Shown piece after piece: positions 33,626 to 43,174 of a DNA stretch of 64,000 nt. The DNA lies in NCBI GenBank assembly GCA_016865015.1, contig CP018226.1, positions 4,495,001 to 4,559,000 on the forward strand, given 5' to 3'. Position numbers and translations under genes: made by a program. The notes beneath the pieces were generated by a model. The model was not told the origin of the DNA, did not search any database, and saw only the letters and a program-made list of their open reading frames with translations. The DNA comes from Rhizobiales bacterium IMCC20636 (GTDB lineage Bacteria; Pseudomonadota; Alphaproteobacteria; Rhizobiales; GCA-2746425). Each line of letters begins with the position of its first letter. The first letter of the stretch is position 1.

Positions 33626-35419
33626 TCAAAACGCATCAGCGGGCAGCGCCATCATACTGTCCGCGCCGCTGCGAATGCGCGTCAAATGGGTTTGTGTTTC
33701 TGGCAAACTGCGTTCCATGAAATAACGTCCTGTGGTGAGTTTGGCCTCGTGGAAGCTGCGGTCCCCGGTATCATTTTGAATGTTTTCATGGCTGACCCTG
33801 GCCATCATTGCCCACATGTAGCCGATCGAGACCACGCCCAGCAAATGCATATAGTCGGTGGCACCGGCGCCGGCATGCTCCGGTTGTTCCACAGCGTTTT
33901 CCATCAGCCAGAGCGTAGCCATTTGCAGATCATCGACAGCCTTTCTGAGCGGATCGGTGTAGATCGTCAGCGCCGCATCCTTTTCAGCTTCCGCCAGGAA
34001 CAGCCCCACTTCGCTCAGGAATGTCTTCAAGGCGCGTCCACCATCCTTTGGCAGTTTACGACCGACCAGATCAAGCGCCTGAATGCCGTTTGTACCTTCA
34101 TAGATCATGGCGACGCGGGCGTCTCGGACGAATTGCTCGACACCCCATTCTGCTATGTAACCATGACCACCAAAGATCTGTTGTGCCTGCACTGCGTTGC
34201 TGAATCCGGTGTCGGTAAACACGCCTTTTATGACAGGGGTCATCAGACCCAGATGATCATCAGCCGCCTGGCGAATGGCCGCGTCCGGGGATCGGTGCAG
34301 TTCGTCGGCTTTCAGCGCCGTCCAGACCAGCAGGGCCCGAGCCCCTTCATTGAAAGCCTTGATGTTCATCAGCATGCGTCTGACATCCGGATGGGCCATC
34401 AGTGCAACAGGCTTGGAATCCGCGTCTCTGGGTTTGCCCATGGCATGGCCCTGAAGCCGGTCTTTGGCATAGCTCACCGCATTCTGGTAGGCCACTTCCG
34501 AAATCCCCAGGCCCTGCACGCCAACCGACAGGCGAGCCTCATTCATCATGACAAACATGGCAGGCAATCCGCGATGTTCTTCGCCAATCAGCCAGCCTGT
34601 CGCGCCATCATAATTCATGGTGCAGGTGGCATTGCCGTGAATGCCCATCTTGTCTTCCAGTGAACCGCATTGCAAAGCGTTGCGCAGGCCCGGATTGCCA
34701 TTTTCGTCAGGGATGTATTTGGGGACAACGAACAGAGACAATCCCTTGACCCCGGCAGGCGCGCCTTCGATCCGGGCCAGAACAAGGTGAACAATGTTCT
34801 CTGCCAGATCATGTTCGCCGGAGGATATGAAAATCTTCTGGCCGGTGATCTGGTACGAACCGTCTTCCTGTGGCTGCGCTCTGGTTCTCAACAGGCCGAG
34901 ATCCGTTCCGGCGTGAGGCTCTGTCATATTCATGGTGCCGGTCCATTGTCCGGCGGCCAGTGGCGGCAAATAAATCTGCTTCAATTCTTCCGATGCATGC
35001 ACCTTCAATGCCGCATAAGCCCCCTGTGACAAGACCGGATACAAGCCCCAGGAGAAATTGGCGGAATAGATGTATTCCTGAATGATGCTGCTCAAGGTGC
35101 CTGGCAGGCCCTGGCCACCATAGGCCGGATCGGCTGACAATCCCGACCAGCCCCCTCTTGCATACAGATCGAAGGCTTCGCGGAACCCGCGTGGCGTGGT
35201 GACGCTGCCATCTTCGTGGCGCTTGCAACCCTCAAGATCACCGACACGGTTGAGCGGCTGCAGAGTTTGTTCACAAAACCGCGCGGCCTCGCCAAGAATC
35301 GCCTCAACCACATCTGGCGTCACCTCCGCAAAGCCCGCCAAAGTGTTGAAGCGTTCCATCCGGAACACGTCATTCAACAGGTACAGCGCGTCTTTCAGAG
35401 GTGCATGATAGGTTGGCAT
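33626..35419 (-). CDS. Acyl-CoA dehydrogenase with C-terminal extension (FadE-like)
   Basis: A 597-residue flavoenzyme, first step of beta-oxidation. It starts MPTYHAPLKDALYLLNDVFR as in the roughly 600-residue branch found beside fadA/fadB in proteobacteria. TGTMNMTEPHAGTDLGLLRT and YQITGQKIFISSGEHD are the FAD/substrate loops, and the EGTNGIQALDLVGRKL segment carries the catalytic Glu. The last 130 residues are the extra helical domain of this branch (EKDAALTIYTDPLRKAVDDL). It heads the three-gene operon, with the MerR regulator 147 bases upstream on the same strand. Confidence 0.95.
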   Translation of the reverse strand: MPTYHAPLKDALYLLNDVFRMERFNTLAGFAEVTPDVVEAILGEAARFCEQTLQPLNRVGDLEGCKRHEDGSVTTPRGFREAFDLYARGGWSGLSADPAYGGQGLPGTLSSIIQEYIYSANFSWGLYPVLSQGAYAALKVHASEELKQIYLPPLAAGQWTGTMNMTEPHAGTDLGLLRTRAQPQEDGSYQITGQKIFISSGEHDLAENIVHLVLARIEGAPAGVKGLSLFVVPKYIPDENGNPGLRNALQCGSLEDKMGIHGNATCTMNYDGATGWLIGEEHRGLPAMFVMMNEARLSVGVQGLGISEVAYQNAVSYAKDRLQGHAMGKPRDADSKPVALMAHPDVRRMLMNIKAFNEGARALLVWTALKADELHRSPDAAIRQAADDHLGLMTPVIKGVFTDTGFSNAVQAQQIFGGHGYIAEWGVEQFVRDARVAMIYEGTNGIQALDLVGRKLPKDGGRALKTFLSEVGLFLAEAEKDAALTIYTDPLRKAVDDLQMATLWLMENAVEQPEHAGAGATDYMHLLGVVSIGYMWAMMARVSHENIQNDTGDRSFHEAKLTTGRYFMERSLPETQTHLTRIRSGADSMMALPADAF

Positions 35420-35566
35420 TTTTGCCCTTCCTGCAGATGAATATCTCTGTCACATCATATATAATGGAGAGGTCAACTTTAAAAGCAGGCAGTGCGCATC
35501 ACTCTTCACAATTGGGTGGTGATACCATCCTGGTCGGCACCAGAGCAGTGCCAAAGCAGAAATTAC

Positions 35567-36112
35567 TTAGCCGGATGCGGTTTCTTTTTCGCGCAGCATG
35601 CCGGAGACAACATCGACAGTCCGCTCAAGTTCCTCGATGGCCTGCTCGATGTCGTTGCGCTGGTCTTTCAGCACATCAACCTGTTCCTGAAAGCGTTTCA
35701 AAGCCACACGCAATTGAACAACCTGACCGTCTTTCAGATCATACAGATCAAGCATTTCGCAAATTTCAGTGAGTGAGAAACCAACCTTTTTGCCCATCAG
35801 CACAAGTTTCAGCCTGGCCCGATCCCGCCTGCTGTAAACCCGCGTCGTCCCATCGCGTTTCGGGCTGACCAATCCACGATCCTCATAGAACCGAAGTGTT
35901 CGCAACGTGACCTGAAATTCACGCGCCAACTGTCCAATCGAAAATGAATTCTCTGTTGTATCTTCACCCTGCCCCGCACGTTGTGCTCTGGATGAAACAG
36001 TTTCGGTACCTTTATTCACTACGTCACTTTCAATCGATTTTGATGACAATGTATATTCTCCGACTGGCAAACCAACCAAGCAACAGAATCGAGGTCTATA
36101 CTCTGCTTGCAA
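35567..36112 (-). CDS. MerR family transcriptional regulator of the beta-oxidation operon
   Basis: Up to 181 residues. The winged-helix domain is FSIGQLAREFQVTLRTLRFY followed by EDRGLVSPKRDGTTRVYSRR, then a dimerising helix with KRFQEQVDVLKDQRNDIEQA. There are no metal-binding cysteines after the DNA-binding domain, so it belongs to the organic-effector branch common beside acyl-CoA dehydrogenase genes in alphaproteobacteria. The start is doubtful: a GTG at 36019 (VNKGTETVSS) would remove 31 unlikely residues. It probably controls the fadE-thiolase-fadB genes downstream in response to an acyl-CoA or similar ligand. Confidence 0.88.
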   Translation of the reverse strand: MQAEYRPRFCCLVGLPVGEYTLSSKSIESDVVNKGTETVSSRAQRAGQGEDTTENSFSIGQLAREFQVTLRTLRFYEDRGLVSPKRDGTTRVYSRRDRARLKLVLMGKKVGFSLTEICEMLDLYDLKDGQVVQLRVALKRFQEQVDVLKDQRNDIEQAIEELERTVDVVSGMLREKETASG

Positions 36113-36478
36113 AAATCGAATTTTCTTTGCATTACACCAATATAATGTTCAATCAGATCAAAATTTCGTGACGCTTAGCGGATGACACGACGAGAGTCCA
36201 TACTACAAATTGTATTCTTATACTAAATACTCTTTTAAATGTAATTTACATTGCATGAACGGGCAAATCCATTTGTCCATCGCGATTTGATCCGTTTGCC
36301 AGCTCCTATGTTCGAAGCGATTTGCTGAGCTGCGCCTGTGAGTCGGCGCCCCTTTGTTTCAGTATTCCCGACGAAATTAACGTCATGTTTACTATAATTG
36401 TTGACTTTTCGGTAAATGAAACTCCCGTGAATCGCCTTGTTTGGCATGCAATTCGTGGGACCCTACGAGAAGGCGTGG
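36113..36478. other. AT-rich intergenic region between divergent merR and podJ-like genes
   Basis: About 360 bases, richer in A and T than its neighbours. It must contain both promoters. One small dyad, ATGTAA-T-TTACAT at 36239-36251, stands out and could be an operator. No gene was found. Confidence 0.5.
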
Positions 36479-39400
36479 ATGCAAGTGACCGTTTTACAGC
36501 GCAAAGCCACAGCAAGAAATAATCGTGTTGACAGCATTCTTGAGGATGAGAGCAGCGATGTTTTCAGCCGTGTGATAGAAGCCGCACAGCGCAATGGCAT
36601 GACATTGGAAGCCTGGCTTCAGGACGCAGTGCGTCAGAACGAGACGCAGGAAGACCATCTGTCACAGGATGAACTGACCCTGAGGAAACTTCTGGAAACC
36701 CAGAGGCAGAGCCGCGTGGAAGCGGAACGCGCCGCAGTCACCGCCAAACAGGCGCTGCTGGACACGCCTGATGATGTCGAAACCGATGCAGAAAGTCAGG
36801 CTCTGATTGATGCGATCGAGGATTTGAGTCAACAACTCAGTGCGCTGAAATCCAACGACCGGATTAAATCGTCAAGCCCGGCACAGACAACTGAACCTGT
36901 TTCCAGCGTTCCCCTTTCCAGTGGCCATCTTAGTGACGACCAAGCCGAAGCCGATGAAACACATCTTGCGATTGAGGAAGGCGCTCACACAATAGATGAA
37001 TTGCGTGCCCGAATTCTCGCTCTGAAAGAACGCATTGTCCCATCTGAAGCTGATCCTTTTGAAGTGTCAACCAGGTCTGCACCCCAAGTCAGCATTGAGC
37101 CACGTCCAAATACAGACAAATCATCCAAAATAGATGAAGAGCTCGAACTCGACCTGGAATATGAATTGCAATCGACTGCGGCCTCTGATGATCTGAACGA
37201 ACAGGACTATTCAGACGAGGCAAACTTCACAGACGAAGAGACCTTCGAGGCTGAATCAGACTACGATTATCAGGAATTCGAAGACGAAGACACGCCCGCG
37301 CTGATTGAGACTGCTTTCAACGATGCGATGGAAGCACATTTTGCGCTGCTGGGCGACAAGATCAACACGCTGCTTGAAAAAGCTGACAGCGACACAAAGT
37401 CCCAGAATGATGAAATTCGTGGACAGCTCGACAGCAATCTAGCGCTGCTGGAGAACAAGATCTCCGAGTTGCCGACCCGAGATGACGTGGCAATTCTGCA
37501 ACCGATGGCCAAGATGCAGGTCAAGCTGCAGGAAGACCAGACCAGGCTGGATCGCAACTTCAAGAAGCTGGCTGACGAGCATATTCGCCTGCAAAACTCT
37601 GCTGCAAAATCAGACAGCGCGGCGCAGATTCCAGCGTTGCAACAACAGATCAGCAATCTGGAAGCATCGCTGAAATCGATGAAGCCCGCCCTGTCCAGGG
37701 ATGTTGCAAGCCTTCTGGACCTCACCGTCCAGAAGCTTGAGAGGTCTTCCAAGAACAATCCCGATCTTGTCACCAATACGGCGTTGCAAACCCACCTTGC
37801 TCAGCTGGAAAAGAAGCTGAAGGATTTGCCTGCGGAAATTGCGCAGCAACAGCCCAATGCGCAAAGTCTGATCAGCTTTCTGCCGCCAAGGGAAACGCTT
37901 GAATCAATCGAGCACACGGTTGGCCGCCTCGAAGCCATCATGCTTGAGCAACAGACAACGCTGAGTGAAATGGATATTGGCGATCAGACGCAAATGTTCA
38001 AAGACCGCTTTGATGGTTTGCTGTCCCGCCTCGACGATACGATGAAGCGGTTTGACTCTGCTGCGCTGGAAGCTGACCGTCGGGCCGATGAAAACCTTCA
38101 CAACCAGAAATCACAAAACCAGACATTCATCGAGCAACTCACCGCCCAGATCGAAAGTCTGGAACGGCGGATCGAAGAAACGCCAACACAGAATACCGAC
38201 CATGCCGCGTCAGTAGATGCAGCGCATCAGCAGATGCAGGACGATATGTCCCGGATTGAGGCACAATTGTCCACCGTGATGGAACAATTGGGCCAGCAAC
38301 TGGCAACAACGAATGCTGCCAGACCAACCGGGACGGATACATCTGCCATCACCAAAGCCGTATCAGACGCGGTTGTGGTACCACTGAATGAAGCGCTGAA
38401 CCGCGTTGAGCGTGGGCTGGATGCGCGCAGCCGCCAGACGCTGGATGATCTGTCAGCACTGGTTAAGTCCTCGACCAACAAACCACAGCCAGCCGACCCA
38501 CTGCACAGCCAACTCAGTTCGGTTCCCGATACGCTGACCATTCTGCTGAACAAGATTCATGATCTGGAAAGCGGCGTCGATCGCTTGCAGGCCAGGCAAC
38601 AGAAGCAGACACCTGCAACAGCCAAGGACGAACCACGCCGCCCAAGATTCCGAAAGCCAGCGCAGGCCAAGCCAGACATCATCCCGCCAAAACCAGCTGA
38701 GCCCACACACAAGGCGCAAGCTCCAAAAACCGAAAAAGAAGCGGATTTTGAAGTCGGGATGAATTACATCGCGGCAGCACGACGTGCGTCCAAAAAAGGT
38801 GGCCAGGCGCCAGCTGCCTCCGCCGCTGCGCTCGCCACAAGCAAGGCACCCGGTGCCAAGAAGACACCTCAAAACGGCATGGCCTCCTCTTCGGGAGCCG
38901 AATCTGTTGAGGGTATCAAGCAGCGTGCCGAAAATATTCTGTCCCGCCAACGTGAAGAATTGAAAAGCGAACGCAATCCAAGCCGCCGCAAGAAAATTCT
39001 GGGCGTCTGTCTGGGCCTGACACTGATTGTGGCTGCCGTGGCACTTGCGCTGAAAACCTACCAGTCGCAACAGGAACCCAGCGATAATCTGGCAACGAGC
39101 AGCATTCCTACACCAGTGGGCCCGGCAAAAGACAGCAGATTGCCAACAAGCGGCTCATTTGCGACACCATCTTTAACCGTCGCAAGCCAGAAATTACCTG
39201 ACAGGCTGCCGGGCGGACTGGATCGGATCAAGGCGCTCGGTGACAGTGTTTTTGCAGAAGCAAAAGCTGTGACGAAAATTGCGACGCCGGTGGCAAAGCC
39301 CAAGATCACCCGGAAAGCATCGATCACACCTCTTGAACGAACCTTTGTTGCACCGGCCCCTGCGATCAATATCGGACCGCTGCCACTGCGCTACAAGGCT

Positions 39401-40153
39401 GTCATTGGCGATGCCGATGCACAGTTTGAAATTGGCAGCCGTTATGCTGACGGGTTTGGCACCGCGCCGAATATGCCGAAGGCCGTGGAATGGTATCGCC
39501 GCGCCGCAGATCAGGGTCTGGCACCGGCACAGTACCGTTTGGGCAGCCTGCTGGAGCATGGGCGGGGAACCGCAAAGAACCTGACAGCGGCTGCTGACCT
39601 TTACAAAAAGGCCGCTGAAAAGGGAAATACCAAGGCGATGTATAATCTGGGCGTTCTGCATGCACAGGGCATGCTGGGCGAGCCAAATTTCACGGAAGCA
39701 GCCAAATGGTTCAGGGTCGCCGCCAATGCCGGCGTCAAGGACAGCCAGTTCAATCTGGCCATTCTGTATGCCAGAGGCATGGGCGTTGCGACCGATCTGG
39801 AGAAAGCCTACTTCTGGTTTGCCGTTGCCGCCAAGGATGGCGATCCCGATGCCAAGGCAAAACGGGATGCGCTGGCTCAGGATATGTCGGCAGATACAGT
39901 TGCAAGCATTAATGACACTGTTGCCAATTGGGGCCCCGACCGGCCAGAGAAATCGGCCAATATTGTCCCCATTCCCAAAGAGGGCTGGATTGCCGTCGAA
40001 GTTCCCAAGAATGCAGAGGAACAGCTGACGCGGCATGCGGCAATAGCCAGCGATACCGGACCGATTGCCAGCAACCGAGGACCGAATTTGCTGAACCAGC
40101 CAGGTGGCCTGGGCGACATTCCTCTGGCAAAGTTTGACGAATCCGCCATCTGA
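36479..40153 (+). CDS. PodJ-like polar localization protein: coiled coil, one membrane helix, Sel1 repeats
   Basis: About 1,224 residues. The N-terminus contains AAQRNGMTLEAWLQDAV, a short motif shared with PodJ-like polar organisers. It is followed by an acidic segment (about 195-280) and long coiled coils (about 280-720). A basic, Ala/Pro-rich linker precedes one membrane helix near residues 838-860 (ILGVCLGLTLIVAAVALALK). The periplasmic end has four Sel1 repeats (about 973-1130). I chose ATG 36479, with GAGAAGG five bases upstream, over earlier possible starts at 36437 (TTG) and 36446. The layout matches scaffold proteins that mark a cell pole and recruit division or appendage factors in alphaproteobacteria. 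It is a single-gene unit with a strong terminator. Confidence 0.85.
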   Translation: MQVTVLQRKATARNNRVDSILEDESSDVFSRVIEAAQRNGMTLEAWLQDAVRQNETQEDHLSQDELTLRKLLETQRQSRVEAERAAVTAKQALLDTPDDVETDAESQALIDAIEDLSQQLSALKSNDRIKSSSPAQTTEPVSSVPLSSGHLSDDQAEADETHLAIEEGAHTIDELRARILALKERIVPSEADPFEVSTRSAPQVSIEPRPNTDKSSKIDEELELDLEYELQSTAASDDLNEQDYSDEANFTDEETFEAESDYDYQEFEDEDTPALIETAFNDAMEAHFALLGDKINTLLEKADSDTKSQNDEIRGQLDSNLALLENKISELPTRDDVAILQPMAKMQVKLQEDQTRLDRNFKKLADEHIRLQNSAAKSDSAAQIPALQQQISNLEASLKSMKPALSRDVASLLDLTVQKLERSSKNNPDLVTNTALQTHLAQLEKKLKDLPAEIAQQQPNAQSLISFLPPRETLESIEHTVGRLEAIMLEQQTTLSEMDIGDQTQMFKDRFDGLLSRLDDTMKRFDSAALEADRRADENLHNQKSQNQTFIEQLTAQIESLERRIEETPTQNTDHAASVDAAHQQMQDDMSRIEAQLSTVMEQLGQQLATTNAARPTGTDTSAITKAVSDAVVVPLNEALNRVERGLDARSRQTLDDLSALVKSSTNKPQPADPLHSQLSSVPDTLTILLNKIHDLESGVDRLQARQQKQTPATAKDEPRRPRFRKPAQAKPDIIPPKPAEPTHKAQAPKTEKEADFEVGMNYIAAARRASKKGGQAPAASAAALATSKAPGAKKTPQNGMASSSGAESVEGIKQRAENILSRQREELKSERNPSRRKKILGVCLGLTLIVAAVALALKTYQSQQEPSDNLATSSIPTPVGPAKDSRLPTSGSFATPSLTVASQKLPDRLPGGLDRIKALGDSVFAEAKAVTKIATPVAKPKITRKASITPLERTFVAPAPAINIGPLPLRYKAVIGDADAQFEIGSRYADGFGTAPNMPKAVEWYRRAADQGLAPAQYRLGSLLEHGRGTAKNLTAAADLYKKAAEKGNTKAMYNLGVLHAQGMLGEPNFTEAAKWFRVAANAGVKDSQFNLAILYARGMGVATDLEKAYFWFAVAAKDGDPDAKAKRDALAQDMSADTVASINDTVANWGPDRPEKSANIVPIPKEGWIAVEVPKNAEEQLTRHAAIASDTGPIASNRGPNLLNQPGGLGDIPLAKFDESAI

Positions 40154-40187
40154 ATTCCGGGCTCGATCGAGAGATTGAATCGGGTCC

Positions 40188-40252
40188 CCGAAACATGATT
40201 GTCGGCACCCAGTCACCTGATCGGGACGGGTGCCGACAAGCCACTGTTTCGG
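40188..40252 (+). terminator. Long hairpin terminator after the podJ-like gene
   Basis: TTGTCGGCACCC (40199-40210) pairs with GGGTGCCGACAA (40228-40239), a perfect 12-bp stem with a 17-base loop. It is extended by CCGAAAC (40188-40194) with GTTTCGG (40246-40252). No strong T-run, but the stem begins 35 bases after the stop. Confidence 0.65.
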
Positions 40253-40504
40253 CCTAGCTGCGCCCAAACCAACCACTGGTGAGCTTACCTGACCTCTAAA
40301 CTGCCAACTTAGATCGATTGATAGAGTATAAAGAAATTCCCTTTAATGAGCCTTGTATGTCCCTCTGGATATTGACAGCAGGCGAAAGCAGGCGTTTATC
40401 AGGGCCTTGGCGTCAATTTCTGATTTTTAATCGACGCCAGACTCCACACCGGGATTGATTGTAGTCTGCGCTTCATCGCGCACAGCCAAAAAAGACAGAC
40501 CTTC
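40253..40504. other. Intergenic region before the TauE-like gene
   Basis: About 250 bases after the terminator, AT-rich around 40290-40350. It must hold the promoter for the tauE-like operon, but no box pair was convincing. No gene recognised. Confidence 0.4.
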
Positions 40505-41437
40505 GTGCAGATTTACCTGCCCATTGCCGAACTACCCGTCAGCATTTTGATGCTGCTAGGTATGGGTGCAGCGGTGGGCTTTATTTCCGGACTTTTTGGT
40601 GTTGGTGGCGGGTTTTTGCTCACACCATTATTGATCTTCACCGGCATCCCGCCTGCCGTGGCCGTTGCCACTGTCACCTCACAAACCGTTGCTTCGTCGA
40701 CCTCAGGTGCGTTGTCCTATTGGCGGCGTCAGGCGATTGATCTGAAACTGGCCAGCATGCTGATTGCCGGCGGCATTGTTGGATCGGCACTCGGTGTCTT
40801 CGTGTTTCGACTGTTGCGTGATGTCGGGCAACTGGACCTGATCATCTCGATTTCCTATCTGACCTTTCTGACCTCCATTGGCGTTCTGATGCTGCGCGAA
40901 TCCGTGCGCGCCATGCTGAAAAACCGCGATGGCAAGCGCCCCCCTGCCAGAATGCCAGGCCAGCACAGCTGGGTTCTGGGCCTGCCGCTGAAAATGAAAT
41001 TCCGGCGCTCCAAATTGTATGTCAGCGTTTTACCGGTTCTCGGACTTGGTATTTCCATCGGTTTCATGGGCTCTGTACTGGGCATTGGCGGCGGGTTCAT
41101 CATGGTTCCCGCGCTGATCTATCTGCTACGCGTGCCCACCGCGATGGTGATCGGCACATCGCTGATCTATATTGTCGTGACCATGTCGGTGGCCACTGTG
41201 CTGCATGCCAGCACCAACCAGACAGTGGATGTTGTATTGGCACTGTGCCTGATGATCGGCGGCGTATTTGGCGCGCAATTTGGAGCCCAGTTGGGGCAGA
41301 AATTGCGCGGGGAACAGGTCCGTGCCCTGCTCGGTCTTCTGGTGCTGGCCGTTGGCATGCGGTTTGCCGTCAATCTGGTGCTGAAGCCAGACGAGTTGTT
41401 CTCCATTTCCGTTCTGCGCCTGATAGGTGGCGGCTGA
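40505..41437 (+). CDS. Sulfite exporter TauE/SafE family membrane protein
   Basis: A 310-residue transporter starting with GTG. Two homologous halves are visible: GAAVGFISGLFGVGGGFLLT near residues 21-40 and GISIGFMGSVLGIGGGFIMV near 180-199, the repeated GxFGxGGG motif of the TSUP family. About eight membrane helices are predicted. TSUP proteins export small sulfur or carboxylate anions. Its stop overlaps the next start by one base (TGATG), and the TIGR02186 partner that follows is a usual neighbour in rhizobia, suggesting a joint function. Confidence 0.92.
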   Translation: MQIYLPIAELPVSILMLLGMGAAVGFISGLFGVGGGFLLTPLLIFTGIPPAVAVATVTSQTVASSTSGALSYWRRQAIDLKLASMLIAGGIVGSALGVFVFRLLRDVGQLDLIISISYLTFLTSIGVLMLRESVRAMLKNRDGKRPPARMPGQHSWVLGLPLKMKFRRSKLYVSVLPVLGLGISIGFMGSVLGIGGGFIMVPALIYLLRVPTAMVIGTSLIYIVVTMSVATVLHASTNQTVDVVLALCLMIGGVFGAQFGAQLGQKLRGEQVRALLGLLVLAVGMRFAVNLVLKPDELFSISVLRLIGGG

Positions 41438-42219
41438 TGTCACGCCTGATCGCATCCATCCTCGTGCTTATCATGCCTGTCTTGCTGATGTTGACCGGGC
41501 CCGCTGTTGCGGAACGGGTGGTGCTTGCCGTGTCGTCAGAGACGGTCTCCATCACCTCCAATTTCTCCGGCACCGACATCACCATTTTCGGAAGCATCGA
41601 GCGCGATCAGGGCGTTGATCTGGGCGAAGAGGGCTATGATGTGGTGGCCGTCATCAAAGGTCCACCGGTCGATGCTGTGACACGAAAGAAAGAGCGCGTC
41701 TTCGGAGTCTGGATCAATCGCAATGAGCGCACCTTCCTGAGCGTGCCATCGTTTTACGCCTTGTCCTCCAATCGTCCGCCAGATGATATTGCCCAGTCCC
41801 AGGCCCTGCAGGCCAATCAGATCGGGTTGGAAAATATCATCTTTCCTGTGGCCACCGACAGCATTCAGGTGCCAGGGAAGGCCACCGAATTTGCGCTGGC
41901 TTACCGACGGCTGAAGGCGAATAATGATCTGTTCTCGATGAATGTGGATGGCATCGACTTCCTGACGCCAACGATTTTCAAAAGCACCATGCGGATTCCC
42001 GCCCGCGTCTCGGTCGGCACCTACAGCATCGAAGTATTCGTGTTTGATGAAGGTGCGCTGGTGGCCCATGATGAGCAGACCTTGTGGATTTCCAAAGCAG
42101 GTCTGGAACAGCTGATTTATGATTTCAGCCGTGAAAGAGGAATGCTGTTTGGTGTGTTTGCCGTTCTGCTTGCAGTGTTTGTCGGCTGGTTCGGCGGCGT
42201 TGTCTTCAGACGCGAATAG
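41437..42219 (+). CDS. TIGR02186 family membrane-anchored protein
   Basis: About 260 residues. The N-terminal signal segment is MSRLIASILVLIMPVLLMLT, then AVAERVVLAVSSETVSITSN, typical for this alphaproteobacterial family. A periplasmic beta-rich region follows (SGTDITIFGSIERDQ, IKGPPVDAVTRKKERVFGVW, FGVWINRNERTFLSVPSFYA), and one C-terminal helix (MLFGVFAVLLAVFVGWFGGV) anchors it. I chose the ATG overlapping the tauE-like stop; the frame runs on upstream inside that gene. The family has no established activity; its constant pairing with TSUP transporters suggests an accessory subunit. Confidence 0.87.
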   Translation: MSRLIASILVLIMPVLLMLTGPAVAERVVLAVSSETVSITSNFSGTDITIFGSIERDQGVDLGEEGYDVVAVIKGPPVDAVTRKKERVFGVWINRNERTFLSVPSFYALSSNRPPDDIAQSQALQANQIGLENIIFPVATDSIQVPGKATEFALAYRRLKANNDLFSMNVDGIDFLTPTIFKSTMRIPARVSVGTYSIEVFVFDEGALVAHDEQTLWISKAGLEQLIYDFSRERGMLFGVFAVLLAVFVGWFGGVVFRRE

Positions 42220-42236
42220 ATTGGAGTCCCGATCCC

Positions 42237-42725
42237 ATGACCATCATGTCTGACGAGCCGATCGGGTCTGATCCATCCAAGGAATCTCCTCCAAAGGTGG
42301 TGCTTCGGCTGGGTTATGCCGGTCTCATTCCTTTTGCAGCCCTTGCGCTGGCAATCGTGCTCTTTCGGCCGGACCCGTTTTTACAGGAAACGGCAGGTAT
42401 GGCGCTTCTGGCCTATGGTGCTGTCATTCTGTCATTTCTCGGCGGTGTGCATTGGGGCCGTGCGCTGTATGAGCCAGACCCCGAGTTGCAGACGCGCGAC
42501 TATGTGTTGAGCGTGCTGCCATCCATCTTCGGGTGGTGTTGCCTGTTGTTGCCACTTGCTTCCGTTGGCGTGCTGTTGCTGATATTGGGTTATATCTGGC
42601 AGGTCACAATCGATCTGAATGCTGTGCGGCAGAACATTCTGCCAAGCTGGTTTGGCAGGCTTCGGATGCTGTTGACAGGCGGCGCCATACTCAGCCTTCT
42701 GATCGGTGGCGTGGCTTTGTTATAG
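42237..42725 (+). CDS. DUF3429 family membrane protein
   Basis: A 162-residue protein with about five membrane helices. The motif LSFLGGVHWGRAL near residues 63-75, followed by VLSVLPSIFGW, is typical of DUF3429. Ribosome site TTGGAG lies 9 bases before the ATG. It begins 17 bases after the TIGR02186 gene and is probably in the same operon. Function unknown. A second start (MSDEPIGS) three codons downstream is possible. Confidence 0.82.
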   Translation: MTIMSDEPIGSDPSKESPPKVVLRLGYAGLIPFAALALAIVLFRPDPFLQETAGMALLAYGAVILSFLGGVHWGRALYEPDPELQTRDYVLSVLPSIFGWCCLLLPLASVGVLLLILGYIWQVTIDLNAVRQNILPSWFGRLRMLLTGGAILSLLIGGVALL

Positions 42726-42849
42726 AGCCCTTCCAATGTGTTATCCATTCACTCTGGATCGAGGAGGTTGGTCGCCTGACGACAATGCTGATCAGTCTTG
42801 GATGTACCGGGCCATTGTCAAAGCGTGGCTTGTTGTGGTCACAGGGTGG

Positions 42850-42872
42850 GTTCTCGGAACAAGTCCGAGAAC
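42850..42872. repeat. Palindromic intergenic element, copy A
   Basis: GTTCTCGGA-ACAAG-TCCGAGAAC forms a 9-bp perfect hairpin and is followed by GACGGCGG. The same element occurs in opposite orientation at 43104-43126. Short palindromes of this kind, giving GTSPRTT-like reading frames, are dispersed repeats in many alphaproteobacterial genomes. Confidence 0.7.
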
Positions 42873-43103
42873 GACGGCGGTGGGGCTGGGTGTGACACTG
42901 TGAGCGATTCACGTCGGTGGGGCCGGGTAACTCTGTGAGTCATTCACGGCGGTGCGGTCGGGAGATTCTGTGAGCAATTCAATGAGACGTGAATTTGGAA
43001 AGATTCGCATTCCAAAAATGCTCTGCCCGTAGTCCTATGCCAGGCTTTTGCGATACGCACTCCCCCGACACACGCTCCGTCCCCCTCCACCACGCCCTTC
43101 GTC

Positions 43104-43126
43104 GTTCTCGGACTTGTTCCGAGAAT
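43104..43126. repeat. Palindromic intergenic element, copy B (inverted)
   Basis: TTCTCGGA-CTTGT-TCCGAGAA, with its loop the reverse complement of copy A, preceded by CGTC. Together the copies bracket about 230 bases that contain three near-repeats of the form CTGTGAG-N-ATTCA (42899-42981) and no gene. The pair could also act as a terminator for the convergent DUF3429 and PdeM genes. Confidence 0.65.
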
Positions 43127-43174
43127 CCATTTCAGCCACCCTCCGATTTGGCCACCTGGACCCAAATCTCGCGC

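Noticed and set aside
33542-34663. 373-codon plus-strand frame
   Set aside because: It lies antisense to the acyl-CoA dehydrogenase and thiolase start; composition is a shadow of those genes.
39194-40276. 360-codon minus-strand frame
   Set aside because: Antisense to the Sel1 part of the podJ-like gene and across its terminator.
42944-43165. 73-codon minus-strand frame with ILGTSPRTT
   Set aside because: It is produced by the palindromic repeat element and has no ribosome site.
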